The notes: generated by a model not told the origin, from the letters alone. DNA of 64,000 bases from Pseudomonas sp. UBA2684 (GCA_002354655.1 DELY01000010.1:108864-172863); one strand, 5' to 3'. Shown: positions 9,133 to 20,797, counted from the first letter of the stretch. A program made the numbers and translations.

Positions 9133-11329
9133 CCAGCGGCGCGGTCAACTTATCCAGCAGCCCGGCCTGGGCGCTGCGCGGGTTCTGGTTACCGGTCGGG
9201 CTGCTGCGCAGGTAGCGACCGTCCGGCTGCAACACCCAGCTCTGGGTGTTGTCGGTCAGATAAGCCTCCAGTTCCTTCTTCACCCGCAGGATCAGCTTCT
9301 TGCCTTCCACCGGGAAGCCGGTCTCGACGCGCTTGTCGAGGTTGCGCTCCATCCAGTCGGCGCTGGACAGGTAAATCTTCTCGTCGCCTTCGTTGAGGAA
9401 GTAGAACACCCGCGTGTGTTCGAGGAAGCGACCGATGATCGAGCGCACCTGAATATTGTGCGAAACCCCGGCAATCCCCGGACGCAGGCAGCACATGCCG
9501 CGCACCACCAGGTCGATGCGCACGCCGGTCTGGCTGGCCTTGTACAGCGCGCGGATGATCTTCGGATCGGTCAGCGAGTTGAACTTGGCCATGATGTGCG
9601 CCGGCTTGCCTTCGCTGGCCAGCTGGGTTTCCCGGGTGATCATGTCGAGCAGGGTTTTCTTCAGGGTGAACGGCGCGTGCAAGAGCTTCTTCATGCGCAG
9701 GGTTTTGCCCATGCCGATCAACTGGCTGAACATCTTCGCCACGTCTTCACCCAGCGCCACATCGGCGGTGAGCAGGCTGTAGTCGGTGTAAAGCTTGGCG
9801 TTGCCGGCGTGGTAGTTGCCGGTGCCGAGGTGCGCGTAGCGGACGATCTCGCCGCTTTCGCGGCGCAGGATCAGCATCATCTTGGCGTGAGTCTTGAAGC
9901 CGACCACGCCGTAGATCACCACCGCACCGGCCGCTTGCAGGCGGCTGGCCAGTTGCAGGTTGGATTCTTCGTCGAAGCGCGCGCGCAGCTCGATCACCGC
10001 GGTGACTTCCTTGCCGTTGCGCGCCGCCTCCACCAGGGCGTCGACGATCTCCGAGTTGGCCCCGCTGCGGTACAGGGTCTGTTTGATCGCCAGCACATGC
10101 GGGTCTTTCGCCGCCTGGCGCAGCAGGTCGACGACCGGGGTGAACGACTCGAACGGATGCAGCAGGAGGATGTCCTGCTTGCTGATCACGCTGAAGATGT
10201 TGTCGCTGTTCTGCAGCAGTTTGGGGATCACCGGGGTGAACGGCGTGTATTGCAGCTCCGGGTGGCTGTCCAGGCCGGTGATGCTGAACAGACGCGTCAG
10301 GTTGACCGGGCCGTTGACCTTGTACAGCTCGCTCTCGGCCAGGCCGAACTGCTTGAGCAGGTAGCCGCTCAGGTGCGCCGGACAGGTGTCGACCACCTCC
10401 AGGCGCACCGCATCGCCGTAGCGCCGCGAGAACAGTTCGCCGCGCAGCGCGCGGGCCAGGTCTTCGACGTCTTCGGTGTCCACCGACAGGTCGGCGTTAC
10501 GGGTCAGGCGGAACTGGTAGCAGCCCTTGACCTTCATGCCCTGAAACAGGTCGTCGGCGTGCGCGTGGATCATCGACGAGAGGAATACGTAGTTGTCGCC
10601 GGGGCCACCGACGTCTTCCGGCACCTTGATGATCCGCGGCAGCAGACGCGGCGCCGGGATGATCGCCAAACCGGAGTCACGGCCAAAGGCGTCGATGCCC
10701 TCCAGTTCGACGATAAAGTTCAGGCTCTTGTTCACCAGCAAGGGGAACGGGTGCGTCGGATCGAGGCCGATCGGCGTGATGATCGGCGCGATCTCGTCGC
10801 GGAAGTAACGCCGCACCCAGGCCTTCAGCTTGGTGTTCCAGAAACGCCGGCGGATAAAACGCACCTGGTGTTTCTCCAGGGCCGGCAGCAGGGTGTCGTT
10901 GAGGATCGCGTACTGGCGGTTGACCTGCTCATGCACCAGCTCGGAAATCCGTGCCAACGCCTGGTGCGGCTGCAAACCGTCGGCGCCGGCTTGTTCGCGG
11001 GCGAAGGTGATCTGCTTTTTCAGCCCAGCGACGCGGATCTCGAAGAACTCATCCAGGTTGCTGGAGAAGATCAGCAGGAACTTCAGCCGCTCCAGCAATG
11101 GATAGGACTCATCCAGCGCCTGCTCCAGCACGCGGATATTGAATTGCAGCTGCGACAGCTCGCGGTGGATGTACAGGCTGCTGTCGTCCAGGCTCGGCAC
11201 CACCATCGGCGGCGCGGGCGTGGGAACCTCGACGAGCGGCGGGGCTTCCACCGCCACATCGGCGGCGACCGGCTGTTCAACCAGCTCGGCGGCCTGCAAT
11301 TCGCTATTGCTGAGTCCTTCGGTATTCAT
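9119..11329 (-). CDS. ppk: Polyphosphate kinase 1
   Basis: A 736-residue Ppk1, which polymerises the terminal phosphate of ATP into polyphosphate at the membrane. The catalytic histidine that is phosphorylated lies in FKTHAKMM at about H481, followed by HLGTGNYH, and the second conserved histidine is in LEHTRVFYF at about H638. The first 45 residues are a low-complexity Val/Pro/Ala-rich extension before the family domain begins at [15 protein letters not shown]. It follows hemB by 18 bases in the same direction, so hemB-ppk is probably one transcript. Confidence 0.96.
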   Translation of the reverse strand: MNTEGLSNSELQAAELVEQPVAADVAVEAPPLVEVPTPAPPMVVPSLDDSSLYIHRELSQLQFNIRVLEQALDESYPLLERLKFLLIFSSNLDEFFEIRVAGLKKQITFAREQAGADGLQPHQALARISELVHEQVNRQYAILNDTLLPALEKHQVRFIRRRFWNTKLKAWVRRYFRDEIAPIITPIGLDPTHPFPLLVNKSLNFIVELEGIDAFGRDSGLAIIPAPRLLPRIIKVPEDVGGPGDNYVFLSSMIHAHADDLFQGMKVKGCYQFRLTRNADLSVDTEDVEDLARALRGELFSRRYGDAVRLEVVDTCPAHLSGYLLKQFGLAESELYKVNGPVNLTRLFSITGLDSHPELQYTPFTPVIPKLLQNSDNIFSVISKQDILLLHPFESFTPVVDLLRQAAKDPHVLAIKQTLYRSGANSEIVDALVEAARNGKEVTAVIELRARFDEESNLQLASRLQAAGAVVIYGVVGFKTHAKMMLILRRESGEIVRYAHLGTGNYHAGNAKLYTDYSLLTADVALGEDVAKMFSQLIGMGKTLRMKKLLHAPFTLKKTLLDMITRETQLASEGKPAHIMAKFNSLTDPKIIRALYKASQTGVRIDLVVRGMCCLRPGIAGVSHNIQVRSIIGRFLEHTRVFYFLNEGDEKIYLSSADWMERNLDKRVETGFPVEGKKLILRVKKELEAYLTDNTQSWVLQPDGRYLRSSPTGNQNPRSAQAGLLDKLTAPLVSAR

Positions 11330-11347
11330 TGGATCGTCCTGGCCGGA

Positions 11348-13152
<1,805 letters not shown>

Positions 13153-13153
13153 A

Positions 13154-14380
13154 TCACATCGCCAGGGCCTGGGCCGCGCGCCGGCCGGCCAGCAACGCCA
13201 GAGCGCTGAGCAGGCTGTAGACGCCGAGCAACACCCAGCCCGCGCCGAATACGCCCAACGCCTCGGCCAGCCAAAACAGCGGCAGGTTGGCCGCCAGCCG
13301 CGCCGCTTCGAGCCGCGGGGCCCAGGCGCGATTCTCCAGCCAGATGCCGATGCTGTAGAGACCGAACGCGACCCACACGCAGCCCAGCCACACTGCCGCC
13401 ACCGGCAACTCGGCGCCGCGTGCCAGCAGGTAACTGCCGCCCAGCGCATACACGGTGAACTGCGCCGCGGCATACAGCTGCCGGTAGCGGCTCAACGGCA
13501 CCTCGAATTTGACGAACTGGCTGAGCTCGGGCTTGTGCGCCGGGTACTGGGCCGCCACGTCGGCCGGGCGCCAGCCGGTGCGCATGAACCAGATGCGCAG
13601 CTTGTCCCACCAGGACTCGGCGCGCACGGCGTCATGCCACAGCGCCACGTAGAACTGCACGTTGGCCCACAGCGGGTTCCAGCTGGCCAGCGGCGTGGTC
13701 ACGCCGAAGATCACCGGCTGTTCGTCCAGCTCCTCCTGGAACGTGCCGAACAGACGATCCCAAAGGATAAACACGCCGCCGTAGTTGCGATCCATGTACA
13801 CCGCGTTCTGCGCATGGTGCACGCGGTGGTTGGACGGGCTGATGAAGATCCACTCGAACCAGCCGAGCTTGGGGATGTGCCGGGTGTGTACCCAGAACTG
13901 ATACAGCAGGTTCAGCGCCGCCACCGTCAGGAACACCAGCGGCGGTACGCCGGCCACGGCCATCGGCAGGTAGAAGATCCAGCCGAAGAGAAAGCCGGTG
14001 CTGGTCTGGCGCAGCGCGGTGGAGAGGTTGTAGTCCTCGCTCTGGTGATGCACCGAGTGCGCCGCCCACAGCACGTTGCGCTCATGCCCGAGGCGGTGGT
14101 TCCAGTAGTAGCAGAAGTCGTAGAAGACGAATGCGAACGCCCACACCCACAGGCTGTCGGCGGACAACTCGAACAGCCCCAGCTGCTGCCAGGCCAGGGT
14201 GTAGGTGAGCAGACCGACCGCCTTGGTCAGCAAGCCCACGCTGGTCGACAGCACGCCGGCACTCAGGCTGTTGATCGCGTCGGCCAGGCGATAAGTGCTG
14301 ACGCCGCGCCAGCGGTCGGCGAGCAGCTCCAAGGCGATCAACAGAAAGAAAAAAGGCACGGCATACAGGATGTAATTCAT
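13154..14380 (-). CDS. Sterol desaturase / fatty acid hydroxylase family protein
   Basis: A 408-residue membrane di-iron oxygenase family protein. The histidine boxes are HRLGH at 95-99, HSVHH at 108-112, HTRH at 165-168 and NHRVHH at 184-189, between hydrophobic segments, and the C-terminal 150 residues add more membrane segments. The substrate cannot be read from sequence; bacterial relatives hydroxylate or desaturate lipids. Its 5' side carries a perfect 15-bp inverted repeat at 14405-14443. Confidence 0.85.
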   Translation of the reverse strand: MNYILYAVPFFFLLIALELLADRWRGVSTYRLADAINSLSAGVLSTSVGLLTKAVGLLTYTLAWQQLGLFELSADSLWVWAFAFVFYDFCYYWNHRLGHERNVLWAAHSVHHQSEDYNLSTALRQTSTGFLFGWIFYLPMAVAGVPPLVFLTVAALNLLYQFWVHTRHIPKLGWFEWIFISPSNHRVHHAQNAVYMDRNYGGVFILWDRLFGTFQEELDEQPVIFGVTTPLASWNPLWANVQFYVALWHDAVRAESWWDKLRIWFMRTGWRPADVAAQYPAHKPELSQFVKFEVPLSRYRQLYAAAQFTVYALGGSYLLARGAELPVAAVWLGCVWVAFGLYSIGIWLENRAWAPRLEAARLAANLPLFWLAEALGVFGAGWVLLGVYSLLSALALLAGRRAAQALAM

Positions 14381-14794
14381 ATCGGGGCCATATCGTTGTG
14401 CAAGGCCAGGGGCTAGGATTGCTAGTGGATCCTAGCCCCTGGCGTCCGCACCTCTCGCGACGCGCAATGACAACCTAAGTGGCATTTGACGACAGTATGC
14501 GCAGACCTCTCCGTTGGCTCGCTGGCAGCGTGATACTCACCCCGCTGGCGCCTAATCGTATCGCGCCGCGTTGCTGCCTGAACCGGTCAGGGGCTGTTTG
14601 CCGACAATCCCTGGCCGCCATGCAACAACTGGCGCCGTACTCAGTCCAAGTGCAACAGTACGTGCACGCGAATCATGTGTTCGCCCACCCCAGCGATTTA
14701 GCCAGCGATCCACCTCAACTCGCCAAGGATGCACAGCAGGTCAGGCATTTCCTGCGTGCCCACCTCGGCCCAGCCCAATGACCAGGAGTACGCG
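14381..14794. other. Intergenic region between sterol-desaturase gene and elbB
   Basis: About 410 bases. The left part holds the 15-bp inverted repeat. The frame 14479-14781 on the plus strand could encode 100 residues, but it shows no family resemblance, no clear ribosome-binding site and poor codon character, so I do not call it a gene. AGGAG before elbB is clear. Confidence 0.5.
14405..14443. repeat. Perfect 15-bp inverted repeat, CTAG-containing
   Basis: GCCAGGGGCTAGGAT and its exact complement ATCCTAGCCCCTGGC flank the nine-base loop TGCTAGTGG. Three CTAG tetranucleotides, normally rare in bacteria, fall within 39 bases. It lies 25 bases upstream of the minus-strand desaturase-family start. 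Confidence 0.8.
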
Positions 14795-15454
14795 ATGCAC
14801 AAAAAAGTAGCGGTGATTCTTTCCGGCTGCGGTGTTTACGACGGCGCGGAGATTCATGAAAGCGTGATCACCCTGTTGCGCCTCGACCAGCGCGGCGCCG
14901 AGGTACAGTGCTTTGCGCCGAACGTGACGCAGCTGCATGTGGTGGACCACTACAGCGGCGATGAAACCGACGAAAGCCGCAACGTCCTGGTCGAATCCGC
15001 GCGCATCGCCCGCGGCAATATCAAGGATGTGCGCGAGCTGCATGCCGCCGACTTCGATGCGCTGATCATGCCCGGCGGCTTCGGCGCGGCCAAAAACCTT
15101 TCCGACTTCGCCGTCAGCGGCGCCAACTGCACGGTGCAGCCCGACGTGCTGCACGCCGCCCAGGGTTTCGCCAAGGCCGGCAAACCCGTGGGACTGATCT
15201 GCATCGCCCCGGCCCTGGCGGCAAGAATCTTCGGCGCGGGGGTCAACTGCACCATCGGCACCGACCACGACACCGCGGCGACGCTCACCCAGATGGGCGC
15301 AGTGCACCACGACTGCGAAGTCAGCGAGATCGTCGAAGACGCCGCGCACAAGCTGGTCAGCACCCCGGCCTACATGCTCGCTCAGTCGATCAGCCAGGCC
15401 GCGTCGGGGATCAACAAGCTGGTCGACCGGGTTCTGGAAATGACTCACGAGTAA
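14795..15454 (+). CDS. elbB: Isoprenoid biosynthesis glyoxalase ElbB (DJ-1/PfpI fold)
   Basis: A 219-residue class-I amidotransferase-like protein related to E. coli ElbB, which has weak glyoxalase activity and was linked to isoprenoid synthesis. The fold's nucleophile elbow is in GLICIAPALAA, and DALIMPGGFGAAKNLSDF is the family's conserved glycine-rich loop. The start MHKKVAVILSGCGVYDG at 14795 follows AGGAG. Confidence 0.93.
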   Translation: MHKKVAVILSGCGVYDGAEIHESVITLLRLDQRGAEVQCFAPNVTQLHVVDHYSGDETDESRNVLVESARIARGNIKDVRELHAADFDALIMPGGFGAAKNLSDFAVSGANCTVQPDVLHAAQGFAKAGKPVGLICIAPALAARIFGAGVNCTIGTDHDTAATLTQMGAVHHDCEVSEIVEDAAHKLVSTPAYMLAQSISQAASGINKLVDRVLEMTHE

Positions 15455-15589
15455 GCGCCGCCACAAGCAACGGGCTGCGCCTGCCGGCGCTACGGCGAAC
15501 CCGCCAATGCGCGCGGCACACCCGCCGCGCCTCTGGCCAAGTAACGCGCGCTGCGGCAGCGTGGTGGCAAACCACACAGGCGCGCCGCG

Positions 15590-16060
15590 ATGACCAACCA
15601 ACCCTTCGAACTCACCGCCGAGCTGCAACAGGCGGTGAGCAGTTTCTTCCAGCGCATCCCGTTCAACCAGATGCTCGGCATCGAGCTCGATGAACTGAGC
15701 CCGCAACGGGTGACCATGCACCTGCCGATGAAGCCCGAACTGATCGGCAACTTCGTCCACGGCATTCTGCATGGTGGAGTCATCTCTTCCCTGCTCGACG
15801 TCGCCGGCGGAGCCATGGCATTGATTGGCGCCTTCGAGCGGCACCAGCACCTGTCCAGCAGCGAGCGCATGGCGCGGCTGTCCAAGCTCGGCACCATCGA
15901 CCTGCGCATCGACTACCTGCGCCCCGGACGCGGACAACGCTTCACCGCCAGCGCGGTGCTGCTGCGCTCCGGCAACAAGGTGGCGGTGGTGCGCAGCGAA
16001 CTGCACAGCGACGACGGCACCCTGGTGGCGGTGGGCACCGGCACCTACCTGTGTGGTTAG
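15590..16060 (+). CDS. Hotdog-fold thioesterase family protein (PaaI/YigI-like)
   Basis: A 156-residue single hotdog domain. The conserved NFVHGILHGGVISSLLD region near residues 54-70 includes the HGG turn that carries the catalytic site in PaaI-type acyl-CoA thioesterases, and RIDYLRPGRG and AVVRSELHSDDG follow as expected. The physiological acyl-CoA is unknown. REP-like repeats follow the gene. Confidence 0.85.
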   Translation: MTNQPFELTAELQQAVSSFFQRIPFNQMLGIELDELSPQRVTMHLPMKPELIGNFVHGILHGGVISSLLDVAGGAMALIGAFERHQHLSSSERMARLSKLGTIDLRIDYLRPGRGQRFTASAVLLRSGNKVAVVRSELHSDDGTLVAVGTGTYLCG

Positions 16061-16084
16061 TGCAGATGCACTGAGATAGCGACC

Positions 16085-16132
16085 GTGGGAGGGGCTTCAG
16101 CCGCGACAAGCCTCAACAACTCGCCGCTGAAG
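16085..16132. repeat. REP-like palindromic repeat
   Basis: GTGGGAGGGGCTTCAGCCGCGA is close to the common Pseudomonas REP core. A partial inverted partner TCGCCGCTGAAG at 16121-16132 completes a pair. Confidence 0.65.
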
Positions 16133-16136
16133 TTTG

Positions 16137-16200
16137 TAGGATGGGTTGAGCGCAGCGATACCCATGCGGGTATCGCTAATGGGTATCGCACTACGGGCTA
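16137..16200. repeat. GGATGGGT/GATACCCAT-type intergenic repeat
   Basis: The stretch begins GTAGGATGGGTTGAGCGC and contains the perfect stem GCGATACCC/GGGTATCGC at 16155-16176, followed by another GGGTATCGC. A related copy is at 46769-46866. Repeats of this wording are common between Pseudomonas genes. Here the hairpin lies between two convergent genes and may end transcription. Confidence 0.65.
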
Positions 16201-16656
16201 GGCGCCGAGGGTTTTCAGACGGGTAAGGATACGGTCCAGCGAGTTGGCGAACGCCTGGCGATCCTTATCGCCGTAGGGCGCCTGCCCGCCGCCGACCTGG
16301 CCTTGCTCGCGCAGGTCGGTGAACAGGTTGCGCACGGCGAGGCGCTCGCCCATGTTGCGCTCGTCGAACTCGCGACCGCGCGGATCGAGGGCGGCGACGC
16401 CCTTCTTCACCAGGCGGTCGGCCAGCGGCACATCGCTGCAGATCACCAGCTCGCCGGGCAGCGCATGCTCGACCAGGTAATCGTCCGCCGCATCCGGCCC
16501 GCTCGGCACCACGATCAGGCGCACGCAGGCGAAGCTCGGCCGGGCCACTGCCTGGCCGGCGACCAACAGCACCTCGAAGCCGCGCTTGAGGGCGAATTTC
16601 ACCACCTGATCCCGCGCGCCCCGTGGGCAGGCATCGGCATCGATCCAGACTCGCAT
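16198..16656 (-). CDS. YaiI/YqxD family protein (UPF0178, DUF188)
   Basis: A 152-residue PIN-like protein of unknown function. The family motifs WIDADACP at the N-terminus, VPSGPDAADDYLVEH in the middle, and CSDVPLAD with RNLFTDLRE in the C-terminal half are all present. I start it at the ATG coding MRVWIDADA; a GTG lies one codon upstream. Confidence 0.92.
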   Translation of the reverse strand: MRVWIDADACPRGARDQVVKFALKRGFEVLLVAGQAVARPSFACVRLIVVPSGPDAADDYLVEHALPGELVICSDVPLADRLVKKGVAALDPRGREFDERNMGERLAVRNLFTDLREQGQVGGGQAPYGDKDRQAFANSLDRILTRLKTLGA

Positions 16657-16720
16657 CACGTAGCGCTCTCCATGGGCAACCGAGCCGACATGCTAAACCA
16701 TGCCGGCGCCTGCCACGTCC

Positions 16721-18610
16721 TCAGGCCGTCAACCGCTGCCGCCCGCCCAGCCAGCTGCGCCCATACAGCAGGGCAATCGCCGCCAGCGCCGTGGCCTGGG
16801 CCGCAAGGCTGTAGGCATCATCATGAATGCCCAGCCAATCGAACTCGACGAACGTCACCGGCCGCGTACCCAGCACTCCAGCCTCCTGCAAGGCCGCCAC
16901 GCCATGACCGGCGAACACCACCGAGAGCACGCACAGCATCATAGCGTTGAGCCCGAAGAAGGTCGCCAGCGGCAGCTTGCGTGAACCGCGCAAAATCACC
17001 CAGGCCAGACCAAGCAGCAGTACCAGGGCCGCCGCCGCACCGGCGAGGACCATGCCATGGCCTTGCGGGCCAGCCTGTAGCCAGAGGGTTTCGTAAAACA
17101 GGATGACCTCGAACAGCTCGCGGTACACCGAAAAGAACGCCAGCACGGCAAAGCCGAAACGACCGCCGCCGCCGACCAGGCTGCTCTTGATGTAATCCTG
17201 CCAGGCCGCCGCATGCCGCCGGTCATGCATCCATACGCCGAGCCAGAGCACCATGACGCTGGCGAACAGCGCGGTCAGCCCTTCGAGTAGCTCGCGCTGG
17301 GCGCCGCTGACGTCGATCAGGTACGCCGCCAGCGCCCAGGTGCCGACCCCGGCCAGCAGCGCCAGGCCCCAGCCGAGATGCACGCTGCGCACCGCCTGCT
17401 GCTGGCCGGTGTTGCGCAGGAAGGCGAGGATCGCCGCCAGCACCAGAATCGCCTCCAGCCCTTCGCGCAGCAGAATCAGCAGGCTGGAGAAGAAACTCAG
17501 CGAGTCCGACAGACCATCGCTGTCGAGCAAGGCGGCAGAAATCGCCAGCTCGATCTTGGCCTGCTCCAGCCGCTGCGCCGCCTGAGGCACCGACAGACCA
17601 TCCTGCAAGGCCTGACGGTAAGCCATCAGCGCGCGCTCGGTAGTCTTGCGCTGCGCCGCGTCGAGATTATCCAGGGCGCTTTCGACTAGCTCGAAACCTT
17701 CCAGATAGGCGCCGATGGAGAGGTCATAGGCCTGCTCATGATCACCGGCACGGTAAGCGGCCAGGCTCTGCTCCAGGGTCGCGCGGATGTGTTCGATCAT
17801 CTGCTGCGGGCCACGCTGCTGCACCGGTGGCTGCGCACGCTGGGCGCGGAAAACCGCAGCGGCAGTTTCGCCTTGCGCGGCAGCGACCTCGGCCGGAGTC
17901 ATGCCGGCCAGCGCAGATATGGCGAACGGCTTGCCCTTGGCCGCAGGCGCGGCGCTGAAGCCGGCGATATAACTGGCCAGATCCCAGCGCTGGCGCTCAT
18001 CGAGCTGGTCGGCAAAGGCCGCCATATCGGTGCCGTCGATACCCAAGCCGATGCTGTTGAACAGGTCGTACAGGCTCAACCTATCCAGCCGCGCCTGCTC
18101 GCGCAGGTTGGCCGGCGGCGGCTCCAGGCCAATCCCCGCGGGACCGTCGCCGGCGCCGCTGGCGCCATGGCAGACGCTGCAGTGCTGGGCGAACAGCGGC
18201 GCGCCACGGCTGGGATCGGGAGTGATGGCCGGGGTCTGGCTGACCCCATAGGCCGTGGCCAGGGTGGTGGCCAACTGGCGCGCCTGCGCGGCGACCTGGC
18301 CACCGTCCACGCGCTGCTCGATGCCCTGACGCAACGTCGCCACGCCCTGCTCCAGCTCGGCCTGTTCGCTACGCGCCGGCAGCGCAACGATGAGGCCTTG
18401 CAGTACAGTGAGGAACTCCAGCTGCTCGCGGTATTCGCCGGAGTCGATGATTTGCCCATTGGCCACAGTGGCCGGGTAGTCGGCGCCCAGGTAACCGAGC
18501 AGGTGCAACGCTTGCGCCGCGCCCTCGATGGGCTCGGCCATGACAGTCAGGCTGCACGCGGCCAATACGGGCAGCAGCAACCAACTGAAGAAACGCAATA
18601 CGGAAGTCAT
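16721..18610 (-). CDS. Cytochrome c / FTR1 family iron permease
   Basis: A 629-residue fusion. Residues 1-25 are a signal peptide. A c-type cytochrome domain follows with the heme motif CSVCH at 144-148 and a likely methionine ligand further on. A C-terminal FTR1/EfeU-type membrane domain carries two REXXE iron motifs, REGLE at 382-386 and RELFE at 497-501, among about seven transmembrane segments. The cytochrome may serve the ferrous-to-ferric oxidation that couples to FTR1 uptake, as EfeO/EfeB do elsewhere. No efeO or efeB gene is adjacent. Such fused proteins occur in other Pseudomonas. Confidence 0.9.
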   Translation of the reverse strand: MTSVLRFFSWLLLPVLAACSLTVMAEPIEGAAQALHLLGYLGADYPATVANGQIIDSGEYREQLEFLTVLQGLIVALPARSEQAELEQGVATLRQGIEQRVDGGQVAAQARQLATTLATAYGVSQTPAITPDPSRGAPLFAQHCSVCHGASGAGDGPAGIGLEPPPANLREQARLDRLSLYDLFNSIGLGIDGTDMAAFADQLDERQRWDLASYIAGFSAAPAAKGKPFAISALAGMTPAEVAAAQGETAAAVFRAQRAQPPVQQRGPQQMIEHIRATLEQSLAAYRAGDHEQAYDLSIGAYLEGFELVESALDNLDAAQRKTTERALMAYRQALQDGLSVPQAAQRLEQAKIELAISAALLDSDGLSDSLSFFSSLLILLREGLEAILVLAAILAFLRNTGQQQAVRSVHLGWGLALLAGVGTWALAAYLIDVSGAQRELLEGLTALFASVMVLWLGVWMHDRRHAAAWQDYIKSSLVGGGGRFGFAVLAFFSVYRELFEVILFYETLWLQAGPQGHGMVLAGAAAALVLLLGLAWVILRGSRKLPLATFFGLNAMMLCVLSVVFAGHGVAALQEAGVLGTRPVTFVEFDWLGIHDDAYSLAAQATALAAIALLYGRSWLGGRQRLTA

Positions 18611-18731
18611 ATAGGAGTTAATCCCAAATACGAATGTGTGGCATTAGATTGTTACTTCCCTAACGATTTTCCTCAACCCTTGATCCACCAAGGCCCGCGA
18701 CGGATTGTCGCAATGCGCTAGGAGAGACCCG

Positions 18732-19505
18732 ATGAGTTTTTGGCAACGCCTGGAAGAACCGGCCCATGTCGTGGTCTGTGGGGCCAGCCGTGGTATCGGC
18801 CTGGCGCTGACCACGCAACTGCTGGCGCGCGCGGATGTAGCCGGCGTCTGGGCTATCGCCCGCCAGGCCAGCCAGGCACCCGCACTGCTGGCATTGGCCG
18901 CGCAGCATGGTCAGCGCTTGCACTGCCTGGATGTGGACGTATGCGATGAACAGGCGCTGAGCGAGCTGGCCACCCAGCTGCGCGCGGCGGTTCCGCGCCT
19001 GCACCTGCTGTTGTGCACCGTCGGGGTGCTGCAAGACGGCGCATCAAAGGCGGAAAAAGGCCTGGCCCAGCTCGACCTGCAAGGCTTGCTGGCGACCTTT
19101 CAGGTCAACGCGTTCGCGCCGATCCTACTGCTCAAGCACCTGCTGCCGCTGCTGCGCGGCCGCCATCCCTGCACGGTGGCGGCGCTCTCGGCGCGGGTCG
19201 GTTCGATTGGCGACAACCGCCTCGGCGGCTGGTACAGCTACCGTGCCAGCAAGGCCGCGCTGAACCAGTTGCTGCACACCGCCAGCATCGAACTGGCGCG
19301 GCTCAACCCGCAGGCCTGCGTGCTCGCCCTGCACCCTGGCACCACCGACACCCAGTTGTCGAAGCCCTTCCAGGCCAATGTGCCAGCGGACAAACTGTTC
19401 ACCGCGGATTTCGCCGCCGCGCGCCTGCTGGAGCAGATCGAACGTCACGGCCCTGCGGCAAGCGGCAGCTTCTGGGCCTGGGACGGCGCCGCCATTCCCT
19501 GGTGA
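18732..19505 (+). CDS. Short-chain dehydrogenase/reductase (C-factor-like)
   Basis: A 257-residue Rossmann-fold oxidoreductase. The nucleotide-binding GASRGIG motif is at 17-23 and the catalytic YRASK at 170-174. The start MSFWQRLEEPAHV follows AGGAGA and is preferred to an upstream in-frame start at 18705. It resembles CsgA/C-factor-type SDRs. The substrate is unknown. Confidence 0.88.
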   Translation: MSFWQRLEEPAHVVVCGASRGIGLALTTQLLARADVAGVWAIARQASQAPALLALAAQHGQRLHCLDVDVCDEQALSELATQLRAAVPRLHLLLCTVGVLQDGASKAEKGLAQLDLQGLLATFQVNAFAPILLLKHLLPLLRGRHPCTVAALSARVGSIGDNRLGGWYSYRASKAALNQLLHTASIELARLNPQACVLALHPGTTDTQLSKPFQANVPADKLFTADFAAARLLEQIERHGPAASGSFWAWDGAAIPW

Positions 19506-19844
19506 TCAGCGCCGGTAGAACGGCGTACAACGCTCGCGCAAGGCCGCCGACAGGCTGTCATCGGCCAGCTCGATCAAGTCCAGCTCCAGTTCATCCGGCA
19601 GCAATTCGGCGACCAGCGCCGCCAGGCGCCGTTGGGCCGTCACCCCGGCCGCCGTTACCGCCAACAGCAGGCGCGGTTGCGGGCCAATCGCCGGGTCGCG
19701 CAACGCGGCCAGGTAAGCCTCGGCAATCGCCAACTCGGCGCAAGCCGCGCCCAACGCCTGTTCCAGTGGCGGGTGGCGCAAGGCGGCGATGGCCAGATCG
19801 GGGCTGTCGGCGTAGTGGGCAGATTGAATCGAAGAAGACGGCAT
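19506..19844 (-). CDS. Small conserved protein, possibly SseB C-terminal-domain-like
   Basis: About 112 residues, starting MPSSSIQSAHYADSPDL; a TTG five codons earlier is an alternative. It looks like a compact alpha/beta protein with LLLAVTAAGVTAQRRLAALV in the middle and an acidic stretch ELELDLIELADDSL near the end. I think it may match the SseB C-terminal domain but this is uncertain. It converges with the SDR gene, the two stops being adjacent. Confidence 0.55.
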   Translation of the reverse strand: MPSSSIQSAHYADSPDLAIAALRHPPLEQALGAACAELAIAEAYLAALRDPAIGPQPRLLLAVTAAGVTAQRRLAALVAELLPDELELDLIELADDSLSAALRERCTPFYRR

Positions 19845-19932
19845 GCGGCGGCTCGACAAGGCAAAGCGGGTAGCCTAGGGTCTCGCCATGCAGCTGTCGC
19901 AGCACCGGTTCACGCACCCAGCGTCGACTGCG

Positions 19933-20565
19933 TCACGCCGGCGCGCGGCGCACCGTGGCCAGCAGAGCGGCGGCGCCGACGAACAACACGGCGAAGCTGC
20001 GGTTCATCACCCGCTGCTGACGCGGCGTGCGCAACACGCGCAACACCCGGGCGGCCAAGCCGGTGTAGCCGGCCATGACGATCAGGTCGACGCAGATCAT
20101 GGTCACGCCCATCACCAGGTACTGCGCGAGCAGCGGTGCCTGCGGGTTGAGGAACTGCGGCAGCACCGCGAGCATGAAGACGATGGCCTTGGGGTTGCTG
20201 AAATTCACCAGAAACCCGCGCAGCACCAAACTCAACGGACGGCCCAGCGGACGCTGCCCGGCATCGGCATTGAGGTCGCTGGGCAGCGCCTGCCACTGGC
20301 GGTAGGCCAGATACACCAGGTAGACCACGCCGAACCACTTGATCAGGCTGAAGGCCAAGGCCGACGCCGCGAGAATCGCTCCGACCCCGGCGGCGACGAT
20401 GGCGATCTGCAAGGCCAGCCCCAGTTGCAAGCCGAGGGCGTTCCAGTAACCGCGCCAAAACCCGTATTGCAGGCCGGCGGACATCGAGGCGATAGCCCCG
20501 GCGCCCGGCGACAGGCTGATGATCCAACAGGCGACGAAGAACGCCAGCCAGGTTTCAAGCACCAT
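19933..20565 (-). CDS. LysE/RhtB-family amino acid exporter
   Basis: A 210-residue inner-membrane protein with about six hydrophobic segments. Family motifs are SLSPGAGAIASMSAGLQYG at 17-35 and NFSNPKAIVFMLAVLPQF near 120-140. It would export amino acids or homoserine-lactone-like compounds; the substrate is unknown. GAGGT lies ahead of the start. Confidence 0.9.
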   Translation of the reverse strand: MVLETWLAFFVACWIISLSPGAGAIASMSAGLQYGFWRGYWNALGLQLGLALQIAIVAAGVGAILAASALAFSLIKWFGVVYLVYLAYRQWQALPSDLNADAGQRPLGRPLSLVLRGFLVNFSNPKAIVFMLAVLPQFLNPQAPLLAQYLVMGVTMICVDLIVMAGYTGLAARVLRVLRTPRQQRVMNRSFAVLFVGAAALLATVRRAPA

Positions 20566-20631
20566 GACAGATACCTCAATACGGGTTGATAACGGCTATG
20601 TGCCGATGACACCTGCTGCATGAGCGGCCGG

Positions 20632-20707
20632 CTTTTGTGGGCGAGGATTTAGCGGTGAAAAACGGCGAAAACTGCACATCTCTCACGACTAAAACGCCTC
20701 CCACAAG
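20632..20707. repeat. REP-like imperfect inverted repeat
   Basis: CTTTTGTGGGCGAGG and CGCCTCCCACAAG form an imperfect inverted pair around about 45 bases. The GTGGGAGG wording matches Pseudomonas REP sequences. It occupies most of the gap upstream of the LysE-type gene and downstream of terC. Confidence 0.55.
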
Positions 20708-20797
20708 ACGCTGAGCGGCATCAACAGCTAACGGCGACAGAGCCCGGGGCAGGTCTTCAGCCTACCCCTGGCAGCGTAACGCGCCCAGCCTCGTCGG

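Noticed and set aside
14479-14781. A 100-residue open frame upstream of elbB
   Set aside because: No family resemblance, no convincing ribosome-binding site, and unusual residue use; more likely non-coding.
18611-18731. A Fur-box search upstream of the FTR1 gene
   Set aside because: An AT-rich stretch is present (AAATACGAATGTGTGGCATT) but it does not match the GATAATGATAATCATTATC consensus well enough.
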